Shown: positions 43,701 to 51,682, numbered from the stretch's first letter. The stretch: 64,000 bases of DNA from Chloroflexota bacterium (GCA_002722455.1 PBMB01000002.1:62001-126000), one strand, 5' to 3'. Numbers and translations: made by a program. The notes: generated from the letters alone by a model not told the origin.

Positions 43701-45121
43701 TCATTATCATTCTTTTTATAAAAAACACCATCTTTTATTTCATATTTATTTGTATGATAAGGAGTTTTTACTGTTCTCAATTCTTTGTTGCCTTTTATTT
43801 GATAATGTATCTTAGTAATATCAAAATCACCATGTCTAGATTCTGTCACTTGTGCAAGATCATTATACTCCCAAGAAGCAAAAGGCTGTCCATTTTTATT
43901 AGTCCTTCCTGACAATAAAAGATCTGTGTACTCATAACTTGTATTATTGCCGTTAATGTCAGAAAAACCATTTAGAAGATATGAATCGAACTCATATTCT
44001 CCACTTTTTACATTATAATCTTCAAAGTGGTAAGTTATTTCTTTTTTATCAGGAGTAGTGATTTTGGTGATTTTATTGTTTTCTCTGTGAATAGTATAAA
44101 ATCCATTTTTTAAGTTTATTTTGGAAACAACGTTATTGGTGTATAAAAAATTAGCTTTTTCTTCATAAAAATCTGAAATAGACTTTAATAAACCATTTTT
44201 ATTAAACTTATAAATCATGTCTTTTAAAATAACGATATATTCACTATCTTTATTGATAAATAAAGATCTTGGAAATGATTTTATTTGTTGATTTTCAATT
44301 TTATAAGTTTCGCCACCTTGAATTAAAGAAAATACGTTATTTTTGTCTTTTTCAATTTTTGTTTCAAAATTAAATGCCCAACCAGCTCCGATACCAGTAT
44401 TAACATACCTTAGTTTAGACTGATAAACACGAACAATTGGAAAGTCAGGATGTGGATAATCAACACTTGTTTCTATTTTATTACCAGTAATGACATCGCA
44501 AGGGTTTCCTTCACAAGTAAGAAAATCTTCGGGGAAAACTTTTGAAAGAGAAGCGTCTATTTTTCTATTTCGCTCAATTTTAACAACATAATCCTTGATT
44601 ATCGGTTTTATTGCCATTTTCTTTATTTTAATACGGTTTGGTTTTCCATTTTTATTTTTTTTACATTTCTGAATTGAAAAATATGCAAATTTTTCATCAA
44701 AAGAATCAACTTTAATAGAAGAAGATTCCTCACCTCTACATTCTTTTTCATTTGCATAAACGAGTTCTCTTTGAGAAAGACCTTCTTTTTTAATTAAATT
44801 TTCTCCAGAAACGATACTTCGAGAGACACAAGTTCTTATACCACCGCCTAATGCAGCAGCACACAAATGAAAGCTATTTGAACTAGAATATTTGTAATAT
44901 TTTCCACTTTTTGACCATTCACCTTTCATTTCATTTTTTTTATCGGTAGGACGATACTTGGATAGTATTTCTTCATTAGTCATATCTGAGTAAACAGGTA
45001 TAACAATTTTACTTTCTTTATTTCCTTGTTCGAAGGTGGTGACAGTAGCAACTAACTCTTTGGCGGTTATGTTTTGCGAAATTAGTATCATCAATGTAAA
45101 AAAAACAGTTCTAAAAAACAT
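40793..45121 (-). CDS. Secreted RHS/YD-repeat polymorphic toxin with NlpC/P60-like C-terminus
   Basis: 1442 residues. A Sec signal peptide (about 1-20) is followed by a 180-residue N-terminal region and a DUF6531-like entry motif GNPCDVITG (about 204-215). Many YD-type repeats form the RHS shell. The RHS core (about 1206-1258) has DEVTGLYYNYNRDY and NPYIYVNNNHINYIDTKG. The last 184 residues have C1330 in NKCNIFVDYLY, GDLIVKSG and H1395 in SGHIGLVVD, the Cys/His pattern of NlpC/P60 and Tae-like peptidoglycan amidases. It probably cleaves cell-wall peptides of rivals. It is the central gene of a twelve-gene operon. Confidence 0.88.
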   Translation of the reverse strand: MFFRTVFFTLMILISQNITAKELVATVTTFEQGNKESKIVIPVYSDMTNEEILSKYRPTDKKNEMKGEWSKSGKYYKYSSSNSFHLCAAALGGGIRTCVSRSIVSGENLIKKEGLSQRELVYANEKECRGEESSSIKVDSFDEKFAYFSIQKCKKNKNGKPNRIKIKKMAIKPIIKDYVVKIERNRKIDASLSKVFPEDFLTCEGNPCDVITGNKIETSVDYPHPDFPIVRVYQSKLRYVNTGIGAGWAFNFETKIEKDKNNVFSLIQGGETYKIENQQIKSFPRSLFINKDSEYIVILKDMIYKFNKNGLLKSISDFYEEKANFLYTNNVVSKINLKNGFYTIHRENNKITKITTPDKKEITYHFEDYNVKSGEYEFDSYLLNGFSDINGNNTSYEYTDLLLSGRTNKNGQPFASWEYNDLAQVTESRHGDFDITKIHYQIKGNKELRTVKTPYHTNKYEIKDGVFYKKNDNEIKSKKETTSFKYEYLKEEGYGSNLPTSILNKKTKELTTIEYTNNNQYGYYLEKSISINDNKMVYHYDGLILYKIEVFKGEELSGTILNEFNKQNQIKKLFINDSLIEEYAYHQDGNLKEYKKFEDDSLVEKTIYENYNEFNQPKKVSFNEDVTFYDFNSLGYNTLIENDNVKVEFTLDAEGNQLEIKEYDKATKETQIITQNFDAWNHLKTKLHNDYKEEYFYQPDNNIEQIKVYYKDQIIEDKTFSYEDGNVSSVKSKNEADYFHSQKNKKNGILHKYKMNHVASEVFINSDNKPDYIKVGNKKIFTYEYDKDLTTITTTNKVKYKESKTENRIYFESKEYGEEEYLKTDSVVTINRNGIKEKRYYDGEKIIRIEKEGQPDTIYSYPDKNKLKISKNNDSLTINNNKLYYEQINKFDGKESTFKAEKDKLTYPSGNTVQYIFDENNVLTDISFNDSIVIKDLVFNGGNDYHSFEYGNGIKVSKSFDHLNLLTNEHNGLFEEKVLIEKGRIKNIKYSNEDNVFDYRFMYDKKNQLEKINKIEEKLIEDKKEKTKIEYKRKFDENGNIKTSFFGDKYKYKKNSNQIDSELADYDISGNMILIDDMTIVYGDRNEILEVFNKDNQLIAKYSYNLKGERAKAVYPLHDIVKYFYYDNEGKMIEEEINGEFKSFIYLNWQIIGYNYKGQLYFNHYSSENTIKATTDMNGNIEYFDYGFENNTNNSFVMYLGQYKDEVTGLYYNYNRDYSHKLKRYLQIDPLKLYDGSNPYIYVNNNHINYIDTKGLCSCKNVGQKVLKSAYKEHYIKEKKNNINESWRWGKYDKIGFKGMDFFRYGGILNTIRPYIYDSTDHHFSGINKCNIFVDYLYRQNGFEMPSRDSYKVFGANAFYKSNSNISKYFKEIKKSESSAGDLIVKSGDEYSSGHIGLVVDQEKTISASTMGVRFSDHKAYESTVVGSEKPKYYKYINCSCE

Positions 45122-45216
45122 ATTATCCCTCTATATCCAAATATCGGGAGAAAGTAACATATACAAAATAATAAATCAATTGTTTTATGTGTTTTTCATA
45201 TAATTACATTAATTTT

Positions 45217-45642
45217 CTAATCAATAAATTCTTGTGCATAAAAAAACCCGTCTCCTGAGAAATAAACAGGGAGTCCTCTTAAATGATCATACTTTTTATT
45301 TTTAAATTGTCCTTTGTAGTATATAAAATCTTCATTGTTGTAATAATCTAAAACATAAATAAAAACACATTTTTCTTCAAATATATTTTCATTAAAAAGG
45401 TGAAATCTAGTGTCAGGGAAGAATAAAACTTTTTCACAATTACTATCACCATATGTTTTAAAATCATACAATATTTCTTTCTGAGTGAATTTTTTATATT
45501 TCTTATATAAAATATTACTTTCAAGGTAGAGGTCTTGGAGATAATAATAATTTTTGAGACCACTATCCAAATGTGGATTGTTAATTTTTAACAAAGAAAT
45601 AAAAAATATAACAATCAAAATGTTTCTTATATTTAATCCCAT
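45217..45642 (-). CDS. Membrane-anchored Cys-pair protein
   Basis: 141 residues. A short N-terminal hydrophobic anchor (about 5-19) is followed by a domain with Cys in SNCEKVLFF and EEKCVFIYVLDYYN. The spacing and the hydrophobic strand after the second Cys match the gene upstream (KCININVIVINKKD), so the two are paralogues. GGAGG precedes the ATG inside the upstream gene, a 10-bp overlap. It is the last gene before the RHS toxin. Function unknown; related to candidate immunity proteins. Confidence 0.6.
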   Translation of the reverse strand: MGLNIRNILIVIFFISLLKINNPHLDSGLKNYYYLQDLYLESNILYKKYKKFTQKEILYDFKTYGDSNCEKVLFFPDTRFHLFNENIFEEKCVFIYVLDYYNNEDFIYYKGQFKNKKYDHLRGLPVYFSGDGFFYAQEFID

Positions 45643-46337
45643 TCTTCCTCCTCATAAGATTTTTTTTCATTATAAAAAACATAATAGTTTTTAGTTTTTG
45701 ATAAAGAATTTATGTTTATATAACGATATCTAGTCAAATCAAATATGAATTGATTGGCAAATGCTTTGTTATCATTAAAATAAACAATATTAAAACCTTT
45801 ATTATCAAAAAAATCCATATCTAAGAATATTTTTTCAAAATATAACTCTTTTACAAGATTATCTTTATCTTTTTTATTTATTACAATAACATTGATGTTA
45901 ATACACTTTTCGTTTTTATATAAATCATTTAAGTTGTCATAAATATTGTCTATATTTGAGATAAAGACTAAAAAATTTTCACAATCAATATCTTTTTTAT
46001 TTTGCAAAGAATAATAATCTAAGCTTTCATCAAGTGGTAATGTTTTATCAGATAAGTTTTTATCATTAAAATTGAATATTTGAATAACTTCATCGTTTTT
46101 TGTTAAAAACCTTGATCTTGGAGTAGAAACACTATCAACGAGGTCAATTAATACAAAACAGAAACAGGCAAAAATAAGTAAGTAATGTGATTTCTTTTTG
46201 TTCTCAGTTGATAAGTCAATTTTTGAATAAAGAATAAATGGACTAAAAACAAGAAACAAAAAAGGCTCTTGTAAATATAAAGACAACCATAATAGTAACA
46301 TAAAATAAGTAGCTTTTAATTTTTCAATTGTATTCAT
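45633..46337 (-). CDS. Membrane Cys-pair protein
   Basis: 234 residues. Two or three hydrophobic segments lie in the first 70 residues. The rest is a polar domain with Cys in DIDCENFLVFIS and NEKCININVIV, a layout shared with the downstream gene. AAGGAAA precedes the ATG. The C-terminus is acidic (SYEEEEWD). Part of the RHS operon. Function unknown. Confidence 0.6.
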   Translation of the reverse strand: MNTIEKLKATYFMLLLWLSLYLQEPFLFLVFSPFILYSKIDLSTENKKKSHYLLIFACFCFVLIDLVDSVSTPRSRFLTKNDEVIQIFNFNDKNLSDKTLPLDESLDYYSLQNKKDIDCENFLVFISNIDNIYDNLNDLYKNEKCININVIVINKKDKDNLVKELYFEKIFLDMDFFDNKGFNIVYFNDNKAFANQFIFDLTRYRYININSLSKTKNYYVFYNEKKSYEEEEWD

Positions 46338-46351
46338 TTAAACTTTCCTTG

Positions 46352-46567
46352 TTATTTTTCACTTATATGTTCGTTCTTTTTAATCGTATATAGGACTTCA
46401 TGTTTTGTTAAATCAATTTCTTCACTTGCAATTTTTTTAATTACCATTTCCTCTAATACAGAACCACCAAACAAAGTAATGAAAGCAAGAGGAATACAAG
46501 CCAAACACTTTAAATAAAAAAATCCTACCTGATGTTCTTTATATATCGCTGTTATCTTTTTGAACAT
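46352..46567 (-). CDS. Small membrane protein of the RHS operon
   Basis: 71 residues with one strong hydrophobic segment (about 15-37), which holds its two cysteines, and a charged C-terminal tail. AAGGAGG precedes the ATG, located inside the upstream gene (16-bp overlap). Unlike its neighbours it has no Cys pair outside the membrane. Function unknown. Confidence 0.55.
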   Translation of the reverse strand: MFKKITAIYKEHQVGFFYLKCLACIPLAFITLFGGSVLEEMVIKKIASEEIDLTKHEVLYTIKKNEHISEK

Positions 46568-46827
46568 GTAAATACCTCCTTGTTTTTTAAATATGAATAA
46601 TATTCAATAGTTTCTGTCTTATAGAAAAGATTAAGTTCCTCTTTTATATTATTACAATAATGGTTTTCAATTTCTTTTGGTTGATTAATTACAGATAAAA
46701 TATAAGAGTGTTCTTCGTTCTCAAATAGTCGAGAAAGATTATTTCCAAATTTAAAATTGCTAAGTGGATCAAAATAGAAAAAACCAAAAGAAAAAAGTAT
46801 AAAAAGTGAGAAGTTTTTTTTGCTCAT
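46552..46827 (-). CDS. Membrane-anchored Cys-pair protein
   Basis: 91 residues. An N-terminal hydrophobic segment (about 5-20) precedes a domain with Cys in NHYCNNIK and EVFTCSK, close to the C-terminus. AAGGAG precedes the ATG, which overlaps the upstream stop (ATGA). The pattern matches the gene upstream (RHCKQTK and VILCKG). Candidate orphan immunity protein. Confidence 0.6.
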   Translation of the reverse strand: MSKKNFSLFILFSFGFFYFDPLSNFKFGNNLSRLFENEEHSYILSVINQPKEIENHYCNNIKEELNLFYKTETIEYYSYLKNKEVFTCSKR

Positions 46828-47090
46828 AAAACGTCTCCTTTACATAAGATGACTTTATTATTGTATTCACCTAAAAAGAACCCCTCTTTAAATTCCTTTC
46901 TGTATTTAGTTTGCTTACAATGTCTTATATCTTTTTCAACATAATAAGTTCTATGTACTTGAAGTTCTTTTGAAGCTTTTTCGACAAGGTATTCTGTATT
47001 CGTGTTTTTATAGAGAAGAAATAGAGCTGAAAAAACAGAATAAAAGAAAGCTGCATTTATAAAACATTTAATCACATCGTTTTTATTCAA
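46824..47090 (-). CDS. Membrane-anchored Cys-pair protein
   Basis: 88 residues. A membrane helix (about 9-27) is followed by a basic domain with Cys in IRHCKQTK and VILCKGDV, 25 residues apart, the second near the C-terminus. This layout is close to the first gene after the RHS toxin (LNCKTKK and IIICRRQ). It is coupled to the next gene. Candidate orphan immunity protein. Confidence 0.6.
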   Translation of the reverse strand: MNKNDVIKCFINAAFFYSVFSALFLLYKNTNTEYLVEKASKELQVHRTYYVEKDIRHCKQTKYRKEFKEGFFLGEYNNKVILCKGDVL

Positions 47091-47145
47091 AATAAACTCC
47101 TAAGAAACAAAGTAAAAAGAAGTTTTTCTGAATAATTATTTTAGT

Positions 47146-47313
47146 TTATTTTTTATCGCCAAAGCCCTTTATACTTTTTTTAATATATTTAAATATAAAC
47201 ATAACACATAAAACTGCCAAAACAATAGCAATAGCATAAAGCCAATGTTCTGCTTTTGAATTTAAAAGACTATCTATCATAATCTCTGTATCTCTGTTTT
47301 TAAGATGATCCAT
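47146..47313 (-). CDS. Small tail-anchored-type membrane protein
   Basis: 55 residues (MDHLKNRDTEIMIDSLL...). One hydrophobic segment (about 23-41) is followed by a basic end (KYIKKSIKGFGDKK). AAAGGTAAT precedes the ATG. It lies between two genes of the RHS operon on the same strand. Function unknown. Confidence 0.6.
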   Translation of the reverse strand: MDHLKNRDTEIMIDSLLNSKAEHWLYAIAIVLAVLCVMFIFKYIKKSIKGFGDKK

Positions 47314-47324
47314 TTTATTACCTT

Positions 47325-47869
47325 TTATTTTTGATTATAAAATATTTTAATATAACCGTCTTGATTTTCTTCTTTGTTCTTGTCTAGATAACAACCAATA
47401 GTAGATTTGATTTCATTAAAAGGAATGTAGGCTAATGATTTATTATCATTAAAATATTCTTTATTCGTTTTTTCTTGAATATTGTAGCAAAGAACTGAAT
47501 AATGAGAAACAAATGACTTTGCTTTTTCTAAAATATAAACTTCATTACCTTCAATAGTTCCTTTTGAAAATAAAGCTTTCTCAGTTCTAAATAAGCTATC
47601 AGTGTCTTTCTTGGGCAAAGCAACTAATTCTTCTATATTTTTTCCAATAATAAGTATTTTTGTTCATTAGAATCTTTGATCATTGACATAAGAGAGCCAA
47701 TCATTAATACGGGAATACCGATAATAGCAGCAAAAGTAATTAGTGTATCCATAAACCCACGAGCGGAAGGGGTATTTTTTGGATCGGCTTTTATGTTTGT
47801 CTTCGTATTGAAATTTGATAACGCTTCTTTATTTTCTTGAATAGACTCTTTTAAATTCTTATCTGACAT
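47325..47869 (-). pseudogene. Membrane-anchored Cys-pair gene split by a one-base frameshift
   Basis: The 5' part (47633-47869) encodes MSDKNLKESIQENKEAL... with one membrane helix (about 46-63) and stops after 78 codons. The 3' part (47325-47618) has only a TTG start with no SD site and lacks an anchor, but carries the Cys pair (SVLCYNIQ, TIGCYLDK). The -1 frame is open across the stop. One added base in the A6 run before the stop joins them as ...LLLEKNIEELVALPKK..., giving about 181 residues. It is either an indel error, decay, or slippage. First gene of the RHS operon. Confidence 0.55.
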
Positions 47870-48034
47870 ATTTATTCCTTTTTTTATTAAAGAAAGAAAT
47901 TATCATCGGGTTATTTAAAAGTAAAGAAATAAATAAAATATAAACAAATTATTAATATTTTTTTAGAAAAATTTTGTTGTTGTTGAAGTTGTTTTTAAGT
48001 ATAATAATCTTTTATATTTAAAGGTATTTAAGAG

Positions 48035-48427
48035 ATGAAAAAATATTACAGACTGATCGAAAGTGATTCAAACAATGAAGGTAGACAATTTCATATGTTT
48101 ATTGAAATGCCAGAAACAAAAGAAGAAATCAAGTTGTTTGACTCATTTAAAGGATTGGTAGATAAGTTATCTTACTTAAACTATGAAGAAGAATATGGAG
48201 AGGAAGAAATTGATAAAAGTAGATTTAATTTCGCCTTAAATCCAGAAACAGATCAGTTAATGATATTTGAAAGCTATATCGCAGATATATTAATAGAAGA
48301 TCAAGAGTATTCAAATAATGTGCATTCAAAAAACAAAATAGATAATCTGATTCTTAATTTCAAAGAAACAAACATTCAAGAGATTCAATCAGCTATGGAA
48401 TGTGGAATTTTTTTAGATCATGCTTAA
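48035..48427 (+). CDS. Hypothetical acidic soluble protein
   Basis: 130 residues, acidic, no membrane segment, with FHMFIEMPETKEE near the N-terminus. AAAGGT precedes the ATG. It overlaps the next gene (rhomboid) by 8 bp, so the two are coupled. No family recognised; the pairing may mean a shared pathway, but the sequence gives no proof. Confidence 0.6.
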   Translation: MKKYYRLIESDSNNEGRQFHMFIEMPETKEEIKLFDSFKGLVDKLSYLNYEEEYGEEEIDKSRFNFALNPETDQLMIFESYIADILIEDQEYSNNVHSKNKIDNLILNFKETNIQEIQSAMECGIFLDHA

Positions 48428-48971
48428 AAAAAACAAAACATTAATATTTATAATATTGCTATCAATTTTAGGACAAATACCTGTCGTAAAAGAATGGTTT
48501 ATTTGGGATTTGAATCTAATCAAATCAGGAGAAGTGTGGAGAATTGTAACTTCAACATTCACACATACAAATCTAAATCATTTAGTAATGAACCTAACTG
48601 CAGTTGTTTTATGTTTCGCTGCATTTGGTAAAGAGAAGGCAAATATAGGATTTGTATTATACAGTTCTTTTTTAGTAGGCATAGTATTGTGCTTTCTTCC
48701 AGAATATAAAGATATGACCTATGCAGGTTTATCTGGAATGATACATGGGCTTGTTGTTGTTATGGCTTCAAATTTAAAGAAGCCGTGGTTTATTTTAACA
48801 ACATTCTTGATTGTTCTAAAAGTCATCTTTGATACAATTTATGGCTCCCCAACGTCTTCGGAATTGATTAATGCAAAGGTAGCTTATGAAAGTCATATAA
48901 TAGGTCTAATATCAGGTCTTTCTTATTTATTAGTGTTTAATACAAAAGAGAAGAAAATGTCTTTAAAATAA
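48420..48971 (+). CDS. Rhomboid-family intramembrane serine protease, rhombosortase-like
   Basis: 183 residues with about six membrane helices. GEVWRIVTSTFTHTNLNHLVMN matches the conserved loop and H-x-x-x-N region of rhomboids. The catalytic Ser lies in YAGLSGMIHG and the catalytic His in YESHIIGL. The short length and the S-G-x-x-H-G pattern fit the rhombosortase branch, which cleaves C-terminal GlyGly-CTERM tails of exported proteins in Vibrio and Shewanella relatives. No GlyGly-CTERM substrate is visible in the window. A general rhomboid is the alternative. Confidence 0.8.
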   Translation: MLKKNKTLIFIILLSILGQIPVVKEWFIWDLNLIKSGEVWRIVTSTFTHTNLNHLVMNLTAVVLCFAAFGKEKANIGFVLYSSFLVGIVLCFLPEYKDMTYAGLSGMIHGLVVVMASNLKKPWFILTTFLIVLKVIFDTIYGSPTSSELINAKVAYESHIIGLISGLSYLLVFNTKEKKMSLK

Positions 48972-48991
48972 TAAGTAAAGCTATTTTAAAT

Positions 48992-49020
48992 TGACATATT
49001 AAAGAAAAAACTTTAATATC
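48992..49020 (+). promoter_or_regulatory. Sigma70 promoter with internal palindrome
   Basis: TTGACA, 17-bp spacer, TAATAT. The spacer and -10 contain the perfect palindrome ATTAAAG/CTTTAAT (48999-49005 and 49012-49018), well placed for an operator. The preceding TTTAAA is shared with the promoter region of the paralogous gene at 50737. Confidence 0.6.
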
Positions 49021-49046
49021 AATTTTTATTTATTGAGGAAAAATAA

Positions 49047-50024
49047 TTGGAAAATCTAAAAGAAGAAAAAGAAAACATCCTTTATGTTTTTAATAAAATA
49101 TGTAGTCTAAAAAAAATAGAGCCACACAATCCAGCAGAATCAGAGATTGAAAATGTTATGAATCTTAAAATAGATACATATCTGGAAGAAGAAAAGAACC
49201 ACGATGAAAAAGTAGATTTCATTTCAAGATTACTGAATATAAAAATAAAATCGAAAAATTCAAGTGACACAAAATTATTAAAATCAAAATCACAACCTAG
49301 TAAAAACTTCTTTTACAATGATGCTTCTGATATGATCGTTACTCACCTTTTAAAAAATAAAAAATTATTAGTTCCTTTTTTTGAAGATAACTTGGATTTG
49401 TTTTATGAATTAGTAATGACTTCAACAATGAATATATTTAATTATCGTCCGAAAATAGGAAACATTAAAAACAAAGAAAAATTAATGCAAAAAAGTTATG
49501 AAAAAGTATTTGAAAAAGCACTAAATAAAAAGAAAGAGATAGATATAAACGAAGAAAAAGTAATAGGTTCTTTTTTCATACTAAATGTAAAAAAGCATAA
49601 AATATATGAAACTTTCTTAAATAAGACAAAAAACAAAGAAGAAACAAGAAAACAAATAAAAGAACTATTCTTTACAGCGACAGACAATGAGTATAATTGG
49701 CTGAGAGAAGAAAAAGAAAATGATATGGATGTAAAAGAAAAGTTGTTTTACTATCTTTTTGCAATACCATTTTCCATAATAGTGCTTCCTATGTTATTAC
49801 TTTATACAATAAAATATTTAGTAGATTCAGAACTGGCTAAAAGAGAGTCAGAGAGAGTGACAGAGACAGAAATAGACTATTACAATTACTTATTAAAAGT
49901 AGACGGTTCTGATATATCCTTGCTTCCTTCCCTATTAGAGCACAGAATAAAAAACCCTTCTGCTTTTTGTGAAGAAGGGTGTTTGTTGGAACCAGATTTG
50001 TTTGAATTAGTTTACAAAATTTAA
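49047..50024 (+). CDS. Duplicated-module protein A1, C-terminal membrane helices
   Basis: 325 residues starting at TTG, with TGAGGA about 9 nt upstream. The N-terminal 230 residues are charged and helical. One long hydrophobic segment (about 236-264, perhaps a hairpin) follows, then a conserved cytosolic tail with DYYNYLLK, LLEHRIKNPSAF and EPDLFELVYK. The tail and the start are clearly paralogous to the gene at 50737. It converges with, and overlaps by 4 bp, a minus-strand partner. Function unknown. Confidence 0.7.
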   Translation: MENLKEEKENILYVFNKICSLKKIEPHNPAESEIENVMNLKIDTYLEEEKNHDEKVDFISRLLNIKIKSKNSSDTKLLKSKSQPSKNFFYNDASDMIVTHLLKNKKLLVPFFEDNLDLFYELVMTSTMNIFNYRPKIGNIKNKEKLMQKSYEKVFEKALNKKKEIDINEEKVIGSFFILNVKKHKIYETFLNKTKNKEETRKQIKELFFTATDNEYNWLREEKENDMDVKEKLFYYLFAIPFSIIVLPMLLLYTIKYLVDSELAKRESERVTETEIDYYNYLLKVDGSDISLLPSLLEHRIKNPSAFCEEGCLLEPDLFELVYKI

Positions 50025-50614
50025 TGTAGACTCTTGAGAGACAAATCAAAAAGGAAGTCTTCTGATATGTCTTCCTTTTTATTTAATACAATTTTTCTAA
50101 TTTTATATTTATCAAAGAAAGAGATATTCTCAATTAAAATATCATCGCTATCTGATAATAGAATATCATATTTTATAGAATTATTATTTTTATCTAAAAC
50201 ATCAATATTAACGAATTCCAATGAAAAATCTTTCTGGATAAACTTGGAACCTAATAAGACATTTTTATTTTTTATGTTAATTTCAATTCTAAATTTTGAA
50301 TTAGAATAAAACAACTTTGGCACTAAATATTCTTTTTTATCTTTTGTTATGAAACCATGTTTTTTCAAAAACAAGGTCTTATTCATAAAACCACTTGAAA
50401 ATAAAAAACAAGAGAAGAAAAAAGTACCATACAAGAAAATAGATATACAAATAAAGGCTGGTAAAAGGATTGAATCACCAGAAACATTAAGTTCTTTAAT
50501 TTTTATAATATTTAAGTAAAACGGATATATTAAAGATATGTTTAATATAAAAGAAGCTGGTAAGGAAAATTGAGATATTGAAAATAAAGTCTCATTAATA
50601 GTGTTTTTACTCAT
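50021..50614 (-). CDS. Duplicated-module protein B1, two-helix membrane protein
   Basis: 197 residues. Two hydrophobic segments (about 15-35 and 48-75) are followed by a beta-rich domain of 115 residues containing NIDVLDKNNNSI and KYKIRKIVL. Paralogous to the frameshifted gene at 51681-52233 (IDFKILDKNNKEI, RFRIKKIAI). GTGGAG precedes the ATG. The 3' end overlaps its convergent partner and contains a terminator within its last codons. Function unknown. Confidence 0.7.
   Translation of the reverse strand: MSKNTINETLFSISQFSLPASFILNISLIYPFYLNIIKIKELNVSGDSILLPAFICISIFLYGTFFFSCFLFSSGFMNKTLFLKKHGFITKDKKEYLVPKLFYSNSKFRIEINIKNKNVLLGSKFIQKDFSLEFVNIDVLDKNNNSIKYDILLSDSDDILIENISFFDKYKIRKIVLNKKEDISEDFLFDLSLKSLH
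50048..50080. terminator. Terminator embedded in the end of a gene
   Basis: AAAAAGGAAG/CTTCCTTTTT stem with a 13-nt loop. It follows the plus-strand gene ending at 50024 but lies inside the coding 3' end of the minus-strand gene. Confidence 0.65.
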
Positions 50615-50736
50615 TGATTACTCCACATTTTAAGGTGATTATATCATTTATTTAAAAGAAAAACAAAGCCTATATTTAAATTGACAAAAAAGATAAATGA
50701 ATTATTCTATAAAATAGTTTATTTTAAGGATTTAAA

Positions 50737-51660
50737 ATGAGTAATTTACAAAAAGAAAAAGAAGATTTGCTTTTTGTTTTTAAAAAAGTATGTGAGACAA
50801 CAAAAAAATTAAATTGTCGTGAAGAAAGAGCTTTTGATTGGGAGTTGTCTAATAGAATAGTTTTATATTTAAAAAAAGAAACAAATGAAGTTGAGAGAAA
50901 TTATTTTTTGAGAAAATTGTTTGAATTGGAATTATCAGCATATGAATATAGAATAAACAAAAAAATCCAAGAAGGCACTTTGGATTATCACCACAATGAT
51001 AAACCACTATCACACAATATAATAATAAATAAAATATTTAAAAAAAGCAAAAAAGAATTAAAAGTATTTTTTAAATCGGATAGAGATTTCTTTTTAAATT
51101 TAATGTTTTCAATATCTAGGAATTCAATAGAAAGAACAGAATCAAATTTCTGCGTTAAAATGTTTAACAAAGAAATGAAAAAAGAAAAGGTAATAAATAT
51201 AAAAGAAAGAGTTTTGGGAACATTTTTTATATCTGAAATATTAAATAATGAATCGAATGGTCGAAAATATTATTTAAAATTAACGGAAGAAACAAAAACT
51301 ATATTAAACAAAAGTATACAATATCTATCAAAAGATCCATTCTTTAAAAGACTTGTCAGGGAAAAAATGAAATTCACTGATTGGTATTTATATCCGTTAG
51401 GCTTTATCATGATGATCTTTGTTTTACCTTTTATAATACCAATAGGTGTAGTAATTGAGATATTAAATAGAGGAGACGAAAGAGAAAAAGATAAAGGTTA
51501 TAATAAGATTGTTGATTATTATGATTATTTATTAAAAGAAGGTTCTGAGCATAAATTGATAGAATTTCTTTTAGATTATAGATTAAAAAATCCCGAATCT
51601 TTTTCGAATGAAGGAAAATTATTAGACTCAGAATTGTTTGAGTTAATGTATAAAAAATAA
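50737..51660 (+). CDS. Duplicated-module protein A2, C-terminal membrane helices
   Basis: 307 residues, paralogue of the gene at 49047: it starts NLQKEKEDLLFVFKKVC versus NLKEEKENILYVFNKIC and ends LLDYRLKNPESF, DSELFELMYK. The N-terminal part is charged and helical, with one long hydrophobic segment at about 220-248. AAGGAT precedes the ATG. It converges on the B2 gene through a terminator, the same arrangement as A1/B1. Function unknown. Confidence 0.7.
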   Translation: MSNLQKEKEDLLFVFKKVCETTKKLNCREERAFDWELSNRIVLYLKKETNEVERNYFLRKLFELELSAYEYRINKKIQEGTLDYHHNDKPLSHNIIINKIFKKSKKELKVFFKSDRDFFLNLMFSISRNSIERTESNFCVKMFNKEMKKEKVINIKERVLGTFFISEILNNESNGRKYYLKLTEETKTILNKSIQYLSKDPFFKRLVREKMKFTDWYLYPLGFIMMIFVLPFIIPIGVVIEILNRGDEREKDKGYNKIVDYYDYLLKEGSEHKLIEFLLDYRLKNPESFSNEGKLLDSELFELMYKK

Positions 51661-51682
51661 AGCCATTTGGCTTTATTTTTTT
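51655..51682. terminator. Bidirectional rho-independent terminator
   Basis: AATAAAGCCA/TGGCTTTATT stem with a 2-nt loop and T-run, between convergent A2 and B2. Confidence 0.8.

Noticed and set aside
41340-44600. CRISPR or tandem DNA repeat array in the RHS gene
   Set aside because: Similarity between units is at protein level (YD repeats) with no repeated DNA spacing.
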